A DNA stretch of 64,000 bases from Anthracocystis setariae (lineage: Eukaryota; Basidiomycota; Ustilaginomycetes; Ustilaginales; Ustilaginaceae). The stretch is from assembly GCA_928724745.1 (NCBI GenBank), contig CAKMXJ010000039.1:434001-498000 (forward strand), read 5' to 3'. The notes under the pieces are model-generated. The model saw only the letters and a list, made by a program, of their open reading frames with translations. It had not been told where the DNA came from and ran no database searches. Shown here in pieces: positions 29,838 through 38,729 of this stretch (position 1 is the first letter of the stretch; every line of letters starts with the position of its first letter). The translations under genes were made by a program, and so were the position numbers.

Positions 29838-32585
29838 CTACAGCAAGAGTGATTGTTCGGTAGACGTGAGCATATCCAACGGTCCCTGCTTGTCCGCCTC
29901 CTTGTGCTGTGTGGTGTGGTGGTGGACGATGAAGCGGAATGTTTTGGCGAGCACTTCTGCCTTTTCGAGCACGGCTTGAGCGTTAAAGTCGCCGGTGAGC
30001 GAGTTGAAGTACTGCAAGATCTCGTCAAAGTTTTGCAGATACCTGATGAGGTAATCCCGATGGAGCTCTAACAGGGCTAGAGCGCAGAAGAGGTGGAAGG
30101 AGGCACTGAGACCCGCCCATGCATCCTCGGCGACGGCAGGGTTGGGTTCGGCGGCCCAACACGCTTCCCAAATCGCCAGGGTTTCTTGGAACTGGAACTC
30201 GCGCTTGAATCGGACCAAAAGCCAGCGGAAGCAGAAGAAGAGGTTGAGCGAATCCGTCTTTTCGAGATGCGCATACAGTGCTGGATCCATGATGGAGATG
30301 AGTTTCTGCAGCAGGAGCAATTGCGTCTTCATGCCCGATTGATCACGATAGAAGTTGGACTTGGTGCGGTTCATCAAGCCGACAAAGCACCAGAAAGTCG
30401 CCACCTGATCCCCGTCGCAGATGATGTACAGCGGCGAACACAGATCCGACATCCCCTGAACGTAGCCCGCCAGCAACCCTTCCTCGCCCGCCTCGCCGTC
30501 TCCCTGCTTTCGGGACTGCTCCGCCTCCCACACGCCATACGTGAGAAGGATCTCGCCGAGCATCGCTGTGTGCGGATTGGGATCCAACATCGGGTCCGCA
30601 TTGGCATCGTTGGCAAAAGCAGGATCGCGCGCAAACGGACGCTGCGTACGATCCGTCCGTAAACAGTCCACCCTCACCCGATGCTGTTGCTCCCTAAACG
30701 CCTCGCTGGCTAGTAACTCCTCATCCGTCTGCCACTTGGCCTTATACGTGTGGTACTCGACCTCACGATCTTCCCACAGCTTGGCCCTCGATTCGAACGT
30801 ACCGTCGACCGGGACCGCATCTAGCAAAAACGGCCACGCAAGCTTCCTCGCCTCCTGCGTCAAGCCATTGACAAACACTCTGTGCTTGATCTCGCTGAAT
30901 GCGTGCAAAGCCTTTCCCGTTTCGCCATCGAAAAGCGACTGCCACTCTTGGACGCTCAACCCAGCGCTACAAGCAGCTGCAGCGTCGCTGTCCACCTTGC
31001 CGGTTGCGGCGAGGTCCGAGAACCTTGCTTCGCGTTCCGAGGTGGGGCGAGGGAGGTCGTCTACTTTCTCGAGCACTTCAAACGCGCCGAGTTCGCTCCC
31101 TTCTGTGGCACGATCGGCCGAGCTCGAAGGTCTTGCCTCCGACGCGGTAAGCCCCGATGTCGTGGCACCGAGCCGCTCCTCCTTGCGCCGGTTCCTCTCC
31201 CCCTCCTCTGCCACCAGTCTAGCCCACCTCGCGAGGTAGACGCGGGCCGAGTCATAGTATTCGCCCGTGCCGCTCTTGTTTGCGATACTCGAGGTCCTCC
31301 ACTCCCACTCGCCCTCATTGGGACCGAGTGGAACGGGACCGGCTTGAGCAAAGCTCTGAACTGGCCCTGGCAGATGCGGTACGTAGGGTTTGGCCAAGGG
31401 ATGGGATAAGACGGCATGGCTGGCATGCCTTGCCTGTTGGGTGATGTTGGCAAAGGAGGAGAGCACCGACATGCGCGTACTTTTTGCCCATGAAGTGAGG
31501 TTGTCCATGGCAAGATCGTTCCTTTTTCTTGGACTGCCAGTACCGGCAAGGGACTGATGAAGGGGAGACATGGAATAGGCGTTATCGGAGAGATCGGAGC
31601 TCCAAGCGGCATTTGCTGGGTGCGGGTTGGGGATGTCGATGGCATCGTCGTCGAAGAGTGGGGTGGTGTGGATATCAAGATCAGCTCGGGAGGGGTTGGC
31701 CAGAAAGAGGTTGGGCTCGATGGCACTTCGGTGAACGTTGGCATACTTGCGAAGCTGTTGTACAAGCTCGTCGCCTCCCCAAGTGGGTGACGGTGAGGTT
31801 GGCCGTGGCGATGCTCGATGAGAGGACGCAAAAGACAGAGAAGGAGTGCCTGGTGCTGATTGCTTTGAAGCTTGGTCGGGCTGTGCTTGGGCAGCCGCCG
31901 CATCCGCACTTGCCGAAAGCTTGGCCTTGTGCATGGATAGAACGGTGCTCTTGCTCTCGTCATCGTGGAAGTGCAATGTAGGCAAAGCCACACCACCCAC
32001 TTGGCTGATGGTGACGGTGCCGTACCAGGAGCTTATGGTGGGTTTCTTTACGGTGAAGCTGTAGATGCTGGTGAGGGGCAGCGAGAAGGCGTAGGTTGCC
32101 GAAGTGGGTGGCTCTGCGATGAGCATCGACTCGGGATCGTCTTCTTCTACAGCATCAAGGCTCTTGCGTGGATCGAGGGGGGTATCGTTCTCGCCAGCTT
32201 TGGCGGAGGTGGTATATTCGATGCGCACAAACTTTTCGAGCTCTTGACGCTGCTCGACCAGGCTTTCCGGCAGGAAGGACAGGAGAATGTTGGCGCCGGG
32301 CCGGAGCGGGCCTGCGCGGCTGAGTGCGAGATAGCCAGGCACATTGTGCTTTGCATAGGGCGAGGGATGGACGTAGACTTTGGACTTGGACCAGAGCAGC
32401 GTATGCTGTTGTGAAGCTGGGCCGTGAGAAGCAACGGAAATGGGATCACGTATCGCCGAGGAGGAAGCAGGAGAAGAAGAAGAAGAAGAAGAAGGAGGAG
32501 TCTGGGCGATGGTAGCTGTCTGCACACGGTCTGCTGTGCTTTTGAGAGCTTCTGGCTTTTCAGTGGTTTCGCCCTGGTCGGCCAT
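29838..32585 (-). CDS. GYP7: GYP7-type Rab GTPase-activating protein (TBC domain)
   Basis: 915-aa Rab GAP; family members act on Ypt7/Rab7 in vacuolar and endosomal traffic. The N-terminal region (about residues 60-200) matches the Gyp7/TBC1D15 Rab-binding domain: TLLWSKSKVYVHPSPYAKHNVPGYLALSR in pieces, SFLPESLVE and SSWYGTVTISQ. A long Ser/Pro/Asp-rich linker follows. The TBC domain (about 590-860) has VFVNGLTQEARKLAWPFLLD, the arginine-finger block VDCLRTDRTQ and the glutamine-finger block YVQGMSDLCSPLY, so both catalytic fingers are present. WRFF-like FFCFRWLLVRFKREF follows. ATG at 32585, single exon; the gene is divergent from the coiled-coil gene at 33399. Confidence 0.92.
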   Translation of the reverse strand: MADQGETTEKPEALKSTADRVQTATIAQTPPSSSSSSSPASSSAIRDPISVASHGPASQQHTLLWSKSKVYVHPSPYAKHNVPGYLALSRAGPLRPGANILLSFLPESLVEQRQELEKFVRIEYTTSAKAGENDTPLDPRKSLDAVEEDDPESMLIAEPPTSATYAFSLPLTSIYSFTVKKPTISSWYGTVTISQVGGVALPTLHFHDDESKSTVLSMHKAKLSASADAAAAQAQPDQASKQSAPGTPSLSFASSHRASPRPTSPSPTWGGDELVQQLRKYANVHRSAIEPNLFLANPSRADLDIHTTPLFDDDAIDIPNPHPANAAWSSDLSDNAYSMSPLHQSLAGTGSPRKRNDLAMDNLTSWAKSTRMSVLSSFANITQQARHASHAVLSHPLAKPYVPHLPGPVQSFAQAGPVPLGPNEGEWEWRTSSIANKSGTGEYYDSARVYLARWARLVAEEGERNRRKEERLGATTSGLTASEARPSSSADRATEGSELGAFEVLEKVDDLPRPTSEREARFSDLAATGKVDSDAAAACSAGLSVQEWQSLFDGETGKALHAFSEIKHRVFVNGLTQEARKLAWPFLLDAVPVDGTFESRAKLWEDREVEYHTYKAKWQTDEELLASEAFREQQHRVRVDCLRTDRTQRPFARDPAFANDANADPMLDPNPHTAMLGEILLTYGVWEAEQSRKQGDGEAGEEGLLAGYVQGMSDLCSPLYIICDGDQVATFWCFVGLMNRTKSNFYRDQSGMKTQLLLLQKLISIMDPALYAHLEKTDSLNLFFCFRWLLVRFKREFQFQETLAIWEACWAAEPNPAVAEDAWAGLSASFHLFCALALLELHRDYLIRYLQNFDEILQYFNSLTGDFNAQAVLEKAEVLAKTFRFIVHHHTTQHKEADKQGPLDMLTSTEQSLLL

Positions 32586-33398
32586 GATGTAGTGGATGTT
32601 GGAGTGACCTCACTGGATGGGTGAGATGGTGGAAAGGTTAGCAAGGATCCGACAGGCAGGAGGGGAACAGATAAGCGCGCAGGCGCAGTAGTTGCTGCCA
32701 GATCTGTCAGAAATGGCTGCATTCTCCACATTCGTGCATTACCGCCCAAAAAAAAAAGAAAGAAAAAAAAATGGCTCAGTTTGACACAGCCTCAGCCATT
32801 GCAGCTTTAACAGAAACAATAATGTCCGGCACAAACGGGATTCTGCTCGTAGCTTTCTGTTGTCACACAATTTCAGGCAGTGGTCATGACCATATATATA
32901 GTATGATACCACTGTGCAGAATCAAGAGATCAAGTTGAGCGGTCAGCTTGGAGGACTGGCACCGCCAGGCTATTAATAAATTAGGTTCAGCCGGCACGTG
33001 ATTTCCAAAGTTGAGCGCGCAACGCGCCGACAACAAAGAATATATATATAATAATAGAATGGCACAGACTGTGACTGTCAGCTGCTGCTTTGACAGGACA
33101 GAGCTTCTGGTGGATACATGCGAGTTGTCCAAGCCCAGATCAGCCATTCTCCACTTGTCCGATTCGCATCTCTTTGCGGCTCGGTCTGCCATCCACCATC
33201 CTGTCTCTTACTTTGCCCATCCATCCGTGCTGCCATTCACATTGCCTATCAATCCACCTGGCTTGGCTGTAGGTGTGCAGCTGTGTCGCACTTCATTCGC
33301 CTCCATCCACTACGCGTTCCAGAGCGACTTCATTGCTTTGCATCACGCCATCAACTCTCGATTCACTTTGCACCCACCTCGGAGCACGGTCGAATACT
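32586..33398. promoter_or_regulatory. Divergent promoter, GYP7 / Cep57-like
   Basis: 813 bp between divergent starts. It includes an A-rich run (32747-32771) and an ATATATATAATAATAG patch (33040-33056) that could be a TATA-like element. No gene recognised. Confidence 0.45.
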
Positions 33399-36300
33399 AT
33401 GTCCAGAGCTCATCACCATTATCCTATAGCATCCACATCTTATCATCAAGACCCAGCCCGCACTGCTTCACGTCGTCAACCAGCTCCTGCTCACATCCCA
33501 ACATCTATCGCCACCGCTCATCCCGACTTTTCGCACGACATTTACATACCAGAGTCGCAAGAAGAACTCCATCGAGTCAGCATCGAGTCTCGCCTCTTGC
33601 AGCCAAGTGGTCCACAACACATTCCCGACATGCGCAGACCCGATCTGTCCTCCGTCTCCTCCACCTTTGACACTTACGACCGTATTGGAAGAGAAGCCGA
33701 TTTTGCACCCGCCCCAAGGCAATCCAGAGCCCCCGTCATGCCTGCGCCAACCGATCATCATCACGATCCAGATGAGAGCTTGATCCCTGGCGTGGGCAGA
33801 GGTGTCCGCAGTGCGGTGCCATCCCAAACATCGTACCAGGAGCGCATGCGTTCGCTCCATCTTCACGCTGCTCAACATCGCTTCGACTCGTCCCCCTCCT
33901 CAAGCCCCTACAGGCCCGGCAAGTACTCGTCCGCCCATGCAGCTTCATCTACCAGGCAACCCGTGCCATCCTCATCTCTTCGACCTCCCACCGCACATCC
34001 AGCTCGGACAAGCGCAGTACCTCGACCTGCACGTGTCGAAAGCGAGAGCGACTCTGATGCCGACTCGGCTACAGACTCGGGTGACTCGGACGCCATCCAT
34101 GTCCATACAGCGACCATGAACAGCACAGGAAACCATCGTAACTTTGCTGCCACACCAGCTGGGCACACCGCCACCATAACGGCCAACTTCCGCCAACGAC
34201 CTACCCTCGGTCAGGACACCCTGGATCGCATCGAGTTCGACATCAACTCTGACGCCGATGGCGATCATCGTTCCCGAAAGTCAAGGAACTCGTCGAACCC
34301 AACATACACCAACAGCAGCATGCCTCCTTCTCGCCATCCACAGCAGACAAAGCCACGTCCCGATCCCACCGGTCCCTTCGCATCGCCTCGCGCCACAAAT
34401 ACGTTTGGAATCAACGCAGCCGATTACCAACAGCATCTTGCCTCGCGCACACTCACCTCGCCTGCGCTACGAACCTTGATCGGCGATCGATCCCAGAGCC
34501 CTGACAGTCCAACTCCCGCACCTTCCATCGATGGCGTCCTCCAGGCAGGCAAGCCTCAACGTCAACAGCCGCGAGCCACTCGTCCCTCCTCAGTGTCTGT
34601 GTTTGAAGATCTTGCTCGTACGCTGCAGCGCGATGTGGAGCGCACACGCCTACGTGCTGACGATGCCGAAGATGGCAGTGCTTCCAACTCGGGTGCAAGC
34701 GGATTCGGTCCTGGCAGTCAGGCTTCCAGTGCCCGTACCCGCGTCGACGCTCCTTCTGCCGGAGCCAAAGCGCATGATGCACCCCAGTTCAACATCCATG
34801 GCTACCCCTCGCACACCAAGGCGGTCGATGCGACGTCACCCTGGGGCGTCCGCCTCCCCGACGTCACCGGTCTCACTTCTGCGCTAGGCTCGCCGGTCAG
34901 ATCCCGCGACGCGGTCAAGCATCGGCCGTTTGAGAGTACCGTTGGCAATCAGGAGGCGAGGATCGAGGAGATCGTCAACCTGCGCTGCTTTGTCGATGGC
35001 ATTCAGGTCGAGCTCGACCGCGCAGGCGAGAGGATCCTCAATCTTGAGCAGGCACAGGAGCAGCAGAGTCACGAGTTCCAAGGTCTGCGCAGCGAGATGC
35101 AGACTGCACTCAAAGATGTTCGCGCCACCAAACCTGCAGACAGTGAGCAGCTTGTCCAGATGATCTTGCAGAAGCTGTCAGTCTCGGACGACCAGCAGCG
35201 TCAGCAAGATCAGCAGAAGCGAGAGCGAGAGAAGACTTCAACTATCACTGACCAGATCCGAGAGCCACGTCATGCTTTCAGCGAAGCTCAACCACCGCAG
35301 CAAGACAGCCGAAGCCATGTCGAGGTCGTCAACCGTCTGTATGCCGAGTTGGACAAGTTAAGGAGCGCCATGGAGGAGCAGTACAGGAGCGCTGCCGGTC
35401 TTTCGAGCCAAGCTCACGTTGATCATCCCGAGACTCGCCCACAACACACTACATACAGACACCACGATATCTTTCCGGCTGGCCGCGATGCATGGGAAGC
35501 CATTGAAGCGCTGCGCCTACAAGTCCTCTCCCTTGCGGATGAAGTCGAAGGTCTCAACGGACTTGTTCTCGACCACCTTGTCCCCACACACAAGCAGAAG
35601 AAGCACTCCTCGCGCTCTCGTCACGACCATGACGCGCATCCTGCTTCGGAACCCAGTCAGCCGATGCGCACTTCTTGGCACCGAGAGCATGTCGACACTC
35701 GCACTGATCCTATCGACGTCGATTCCGACAACCACTACCATCGCCGGGTCGCCTTTGACCACCGCTGCTCCGAAGAAGACGAATATGATCGCACTCTCGA
35801 TGCTGTGGCCGAGAACCTTCGCACGCAACGCGAGCGTCAACATCGACGACGACAGCAACAAATCGCGGAAGAAGCTGAGATCTCGCAGCTTGCTGAGTCT
35901 CGGGCTGCGCGTGCGGCTTCGCGCGTCAGTTCGCGGCTGCACGAGCACGATGTGCGTGTTTGCACTGTGTGTTGCACGTCGGTGCGGTCCAAGGAACGCA
36001 AAGCCTCACGACGAGCGCGATTGCTTGCTGCTGAGCAGAGGAGGGAGGCGGTAGAACTGGAAGAGTCGATTCTCCTCGACGCGCTCGAAACGCCCAATGC
36101 CGGGACGAAGAGCATTGGCAGCGACCAAATCCGTATGCTCAAGCAGATGCTCAAGGAGCATTGGGATGAATTCCTCCATCAACGCATGCTCTACTCGGAA
36201 CTCGCCGACGAGCTCAAATCCATGTCGCCCGCAATGGGCAAGTCCAAACGTACCATCCTAGCCCAGCACGTCCTCGACGCTGTCGACGCCTTGGAACTCA

Positions 36301-36512
36301 AGGCCGACCGCATAGAGAGGTTGGAGAAAGTACTCTCCTCCGAGCGAGGCGAGCAGACCAGCAACTCACCTTCGCCACAAAATGGGGAGAAGATCAGAAA
36401 GGAACCAGGTGCAAGAATCACAAGCGGTAGTGGCAACAGACTCAAACACGCCATCGAATCGCTCGAACGCAGATCGAGAAGCACGCCAACGTCCCATTCA
36501 GCTGTAGCTTGA
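33399..36512 (+). CDS. Coiled-coil protein, Ppc89/Cep57-like spindle pole body component
   Basis: 1037 aa from ATG 33399 (MSRAHHHYP); the frame is open upstream but has no ATG. Residues 1-520 are disordered, rich in Ser, Pro, Arg and His. Several heptad-like coiled coils follow (about 545-620 with RIEEIVNLRCFVDGIQVELD, 640-720, and 745-785). A HDVRVCTVCCTS block (H...C-X2-C) precedes a C-terminal helical region: RMLKQMLKEHWDEFLHQRML, YSELADELKSM, LDAVDALELKADRIERLEKVL. This arrangement resembles the C-terminal microtubule-binding domain of Cep57 and fungal Ppc89-type spindle pole proteins. That is a resemblance judged by eye, so the function is only probable. Convergent with NSA1 (102 bp). 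Confidence 0.6.
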   Translation: MSRAHHHYPIASTSYHQDPARTASRRQPAPAHIPTSIATAHPDFSHDIYIPESQEELHRVSIESRLLQPSGPQHIPDMRRPDLSSVSSTFDTYDRIGREADFAPAPRQSRAPVMPAPTDHHHDPDESLIPGVGRGVRSAVPSQTSYQERMRSLHLHAAQHRFDSSPSSSPYRPGKYSSAHAASSTRQPVPSSSLRPPTAHPARTSAVPRPARVESESDSDADSATDSGDSDAIHVHTATMNSTGNHRNFAATPAGHTATITANFRQRPTLGQDTLDRIEFDINSDADGDHRSRKSRNSSNPTYTNSSMPPSRHPQQTKPRPDPTGPFASPRATNTFGINAADYQQHLASRTLTSPALRTLIGDRSQSPDSPTPAPSIDGVLQAGKPQRQQPRATRPSSVSVFEDLARTLQRDVERTRLRADDAEDGSASNSGASGFGPGSQASSARTRVDAPSAGAKAHDAPQFNIHGYPSHTKAVDATSPWGVRLPDVTGLTSALGSPVRSRDAVKHRPFESTVGNQEARIEEIVNLRCFVDGIQVELDRAGERILNLEQAQEQQSHEFQGLRSEMQTALKDVRATKPADSEQLVQMILQKLSVSDDQQRQQDQQKREREKTSTITDQIREPRHAFSEAQPPQQDSRSHVEVVNRLYAELDKLRSAMEEQYRSAAGLSSQAHVDHPETRPQHTTYRHHDIFPAGRDAWEAIEALRLQVLSLADEVEGLNGLVLDHLVPTHKQKKHSSRSRHDHDAHPASEPSQPMRTSWHREHVDTRTDPIDVDSDNHYHRRVAFDHRCSEEDEYDRTLDAVAENLRTQRERQHRRRQQQIAEEAEISQLAESRAARAASRVSSRLHEHDVRVCTVCCTSVRSKERKASRRARLLAAEQRREAVELEESILLDALETPNAGTKSIGSDQIRMLKQMLKEHWDEFLHQRMLYSELADELKSMSPAMGKSKRTILAQHVLDAVDALELKADRIERLEKVLSSERGEQTSNSPSPQNGEKIRKEPGARITSGSGNRLKHAIESLERRSRSTPTSHSAVA

Positions 36513-36614
36513 TAAGATGCAATTTTAATCAATGTGATAAAAAAAAAAAAAAGTAACAGTGTTGTCGAGAATCTATGATGCGAACAGTCGTGGTGTATCG
36601 TTGGTGGTCTTCGT

Positions 36615-38318
36615 TCACTTGCGGCTTTTCTTGGATTGAGCCGGCTTGTTGTTTCTCTTCCCACTTCGAGTTTTGTGTGCAGACTTGACTTGCTCCACCT
36701 CGTCCTCCTCATCCTCTTCGTCATCGCTGTCCTCGTCTGAATCTGCCTTGTCCCCCTGCTTCCCATTCTTTCTGCCGGCAGTCTTGGCACCGACCGCCTC
36801 CATCTTGGCCCAGACGTCGTCCTCATCTTCTTCAACGACGTCCTCCTCCTCCTCCTCGTCGCCGCGTCCATTCACGACCTTGACCTTCTTCTTATCCAAG
36901 CCTGACGAGAGCACGCCGTCCCAGACCACTGCAGTTGGCGAAGCGTATACGCTCTGAGACGACGCGGAGACGATCATCTTTGACCACTTGAGCTCTCCCT
37001 TCTCTGGCGAAGTGCCTGGCTTGGGGACGGCCAGGGCAGCTGGAACGGTCGTGTGTAGGCGCAAGAGGTTGTCGGATGAAACGGTTGCAAGTGCTTCGGC
37101 CTCCTTAGACTTGGCAGAGCGGGGGAGAGGTGCCATGGACAGAGTCGCACCCACCTGACCCATTCCTTTGTAGCTGTACAACACTGCGGCAGTCTGCCAA
37201 TCGACTGCGTAGAGCTTGGATCCGGTATCGCCCACGAACAGCAGGCCACCTTTTTGCGTGTCGAGTGCGTCTGAGCTCGCGCAAAGCGTTTTCACCGACC
37301 CTTGACCTGCAGGAACGACTCGGATCTCGCGGATGTGTTTTCGACTGACTCCACCAGGTTGGAAGATCCTCACGAGCCCATCTTTGGTCCCCACGGCTAT
37401 GTAGCTCTCCTCTCCAACACCTCCAGACTCTTCGCCCTCACCTTGGGTGAGATTCAGAACGCACGTGACCGTGATGTTGGCTCTTCGCGGGAGAGACAGG
37501 TGATCGTTGGGGAGGTTCTTGGCCCTCCAAACTTCGCCCCACAACAGTTCGCGCGCTTTGCTCTTGGCTTCGAGCTGACGCTTGCGTTTCCTCTGCTTGC
37601 TATTGAGCCCCGAAAGATCCTCGCTGGTTTTGATCGAGTCGATCGACATGTCTGCCAGTGCCTCTGGCTGCTCCGAAACCGCAGTGTCGATATGCCAGAG
37701 CGAAAGAGGAACGTCTTCTCCGCCATAGCAAAAGTGGGTAGGGTTGGAGGCTGGGTAAAGACTGGCGTGCTGGAGCGGGGATGGGAGGTTATCCAGCACT
37801 TTCGGTTCGCCGACCGCCGCACTGATCTCGTTGTCGCCTGAGACGGTGACGGGGGTGAATCGGAACACGCCCGAGCTGGTGACGCTGTAAACACCGTGAG
37901 TCCCCACAGCGAGACCGATAAAGCGTTGAATGCCGGCCTTCATCCGATCCTCTTTGATGGTGCATAGTATGGTGGCCTTGAGCTCTGAAGCCTCAGCTGT
38001 GGTCTTGCTGCTAGATGAATGCCACGTCGGCAACGCCTGGTTGACAATGTGCACAATGTCGATGGTGGCATTCTTGCGGGCCATCGCGACGACATAGATT
38101 CGGTCGGCAAGCACACCAGTGGCGAGACGCTGCACAGCATGGTCGCTGTGTGACTTGAAGTTTGGCAAGACTAGCGGCAAGACGGATGGCCCCGGATAGT
38201 CGTCAGGAAGAGCGGAGGGGGGTGCGCACTGTGCGACACGAAGACAGCCGATGGAATCGCCGATGTAGATGCGATGCGAGGAGGCGACGTCCTCGACCAG
38301 GGCGGTCTCGGTGGTCAT
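36615..38318 (-). CDS. NSA1: Ribosome biogenesis protein NSA1 (WDR74-like)
   Basis: 567-aa WD-repeat protein of pre-60S particles in the nucleolus; it belongs to the NSA1-RRP1-RPF1 module in yeast. Start placed at ATG 38318 (MTTETALVEDVASSHRIYIG), since the open frame upstream is leader. Recognisable blocks: YIGDSIGCLRVAQ, RFIGLAVGTHGVYSVTSSGV, KARELLWGEVWRAKNLPNDH (a strong NSA1 signature), YIAVGTKDGLVRIFQP, GGLLFVGDTGSKLYAVDWQT and SYKGMGQVGATLS. The C-terminal 90 residues are acidic and then basic (DEDDVWAKMEAVG, KSAHKTRSGKRNNK), typical of nucleolar proteins. Divergent from NMT with 411 bp between start codons. Confidence 0.9.
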   Translation of the reverse strand: MTTETALVEDVASSHRIYIGDSIGCLRVAQCAPPSALPDDYPGPSVLPLVLPNFKSHSDHAVQRLATGVLADRIYVVAMARKNATIDIVHIVNQALPTWHSSSSKTTAEASELKATILCTIKEDRMKAGIQRFIGLAVGTHGVYSVTSSGVFRFTPVTVSGDNEISAAVGEPKVLDNLPSPLQHASLYPASNPTHFCYGGEDVPLSLWHIDTAVSEQPEALADMSIDSIKTSEDLSGLNSKQRKRKRQLEAKSKARELLWGEVWRAKNLPNDHLSLPRRANITVTCVLNLTQGEGEESGGVGEESYIAVGTKDGLVRIFQPGGVSRKHIREIRVVPAGQGSVKTLCASSDALDTQKGGLLFVGDTGSKLYAVDWQTAAVLYSYKGMGQVGATLSMAPLPRSAKSKEAEALATVSSDNLLRLHTTVPAALAVPKPGTSPEKGELKWSKMIVSASSQSVYASPTAVVWDGVLSSGLDKKKVKVVNGRGDEEEEEDVVEEDEDDVWAKMEAVGAKTAGRKNGKQGDKADSDEDSDDEEDEEDEVEQVKSAHKTRSGKRNNKPAQSKKSRK

Positions 38319-38729
38319 ACTATTGATCAGTGGCTTCGTGGCCCTTTGTGGAGTATGTATGAATGGTGAAGCGGAGTATAGGAGCGGGTGGTAGGATCGG
38401 ACGAGGGAGTGACAGCAAAGCAAAGTGGAGAAAGCAGCTGAATGGCCACGCTTTCGTTACACTTTGGCTCAGCCCTAAACCAAAAAGCCAAAAAAAATCA
38501 AAAAATCAAAAAATCAAAATTCTGGAATCCTTTGCACCAACACTCTGCAAATCTCGGAACTCGGCCTAGACTTGGCACGGTCACACATGGCGAACCAACA
38601 CTCGGGCCGTGCCACACGAGAGACACCGGTGGAGAGCGGCTACCGATCACGTAGCAACACTCCACCAGCATCTGCTTTTCCTCTCCACACAACATCGGAT
38701 TCCTTCAGTTGGCTTGGCTCGATACAATC
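38319..38729. promoter_or_regulatory. Divergent promoter, NSA1 / NMT
   Basis: 411 bp between divergent starts. It holds an A-rich segment of AAAATCA repeats (38490-38518). No additional gene supported. Confidence 0.5.

Noticed and set aside
33273..33398. Longer start of the coiled-coil protein
   Set aside because: No ATG in this part of the frame; it would need a GTG start, not expected in a fungus.
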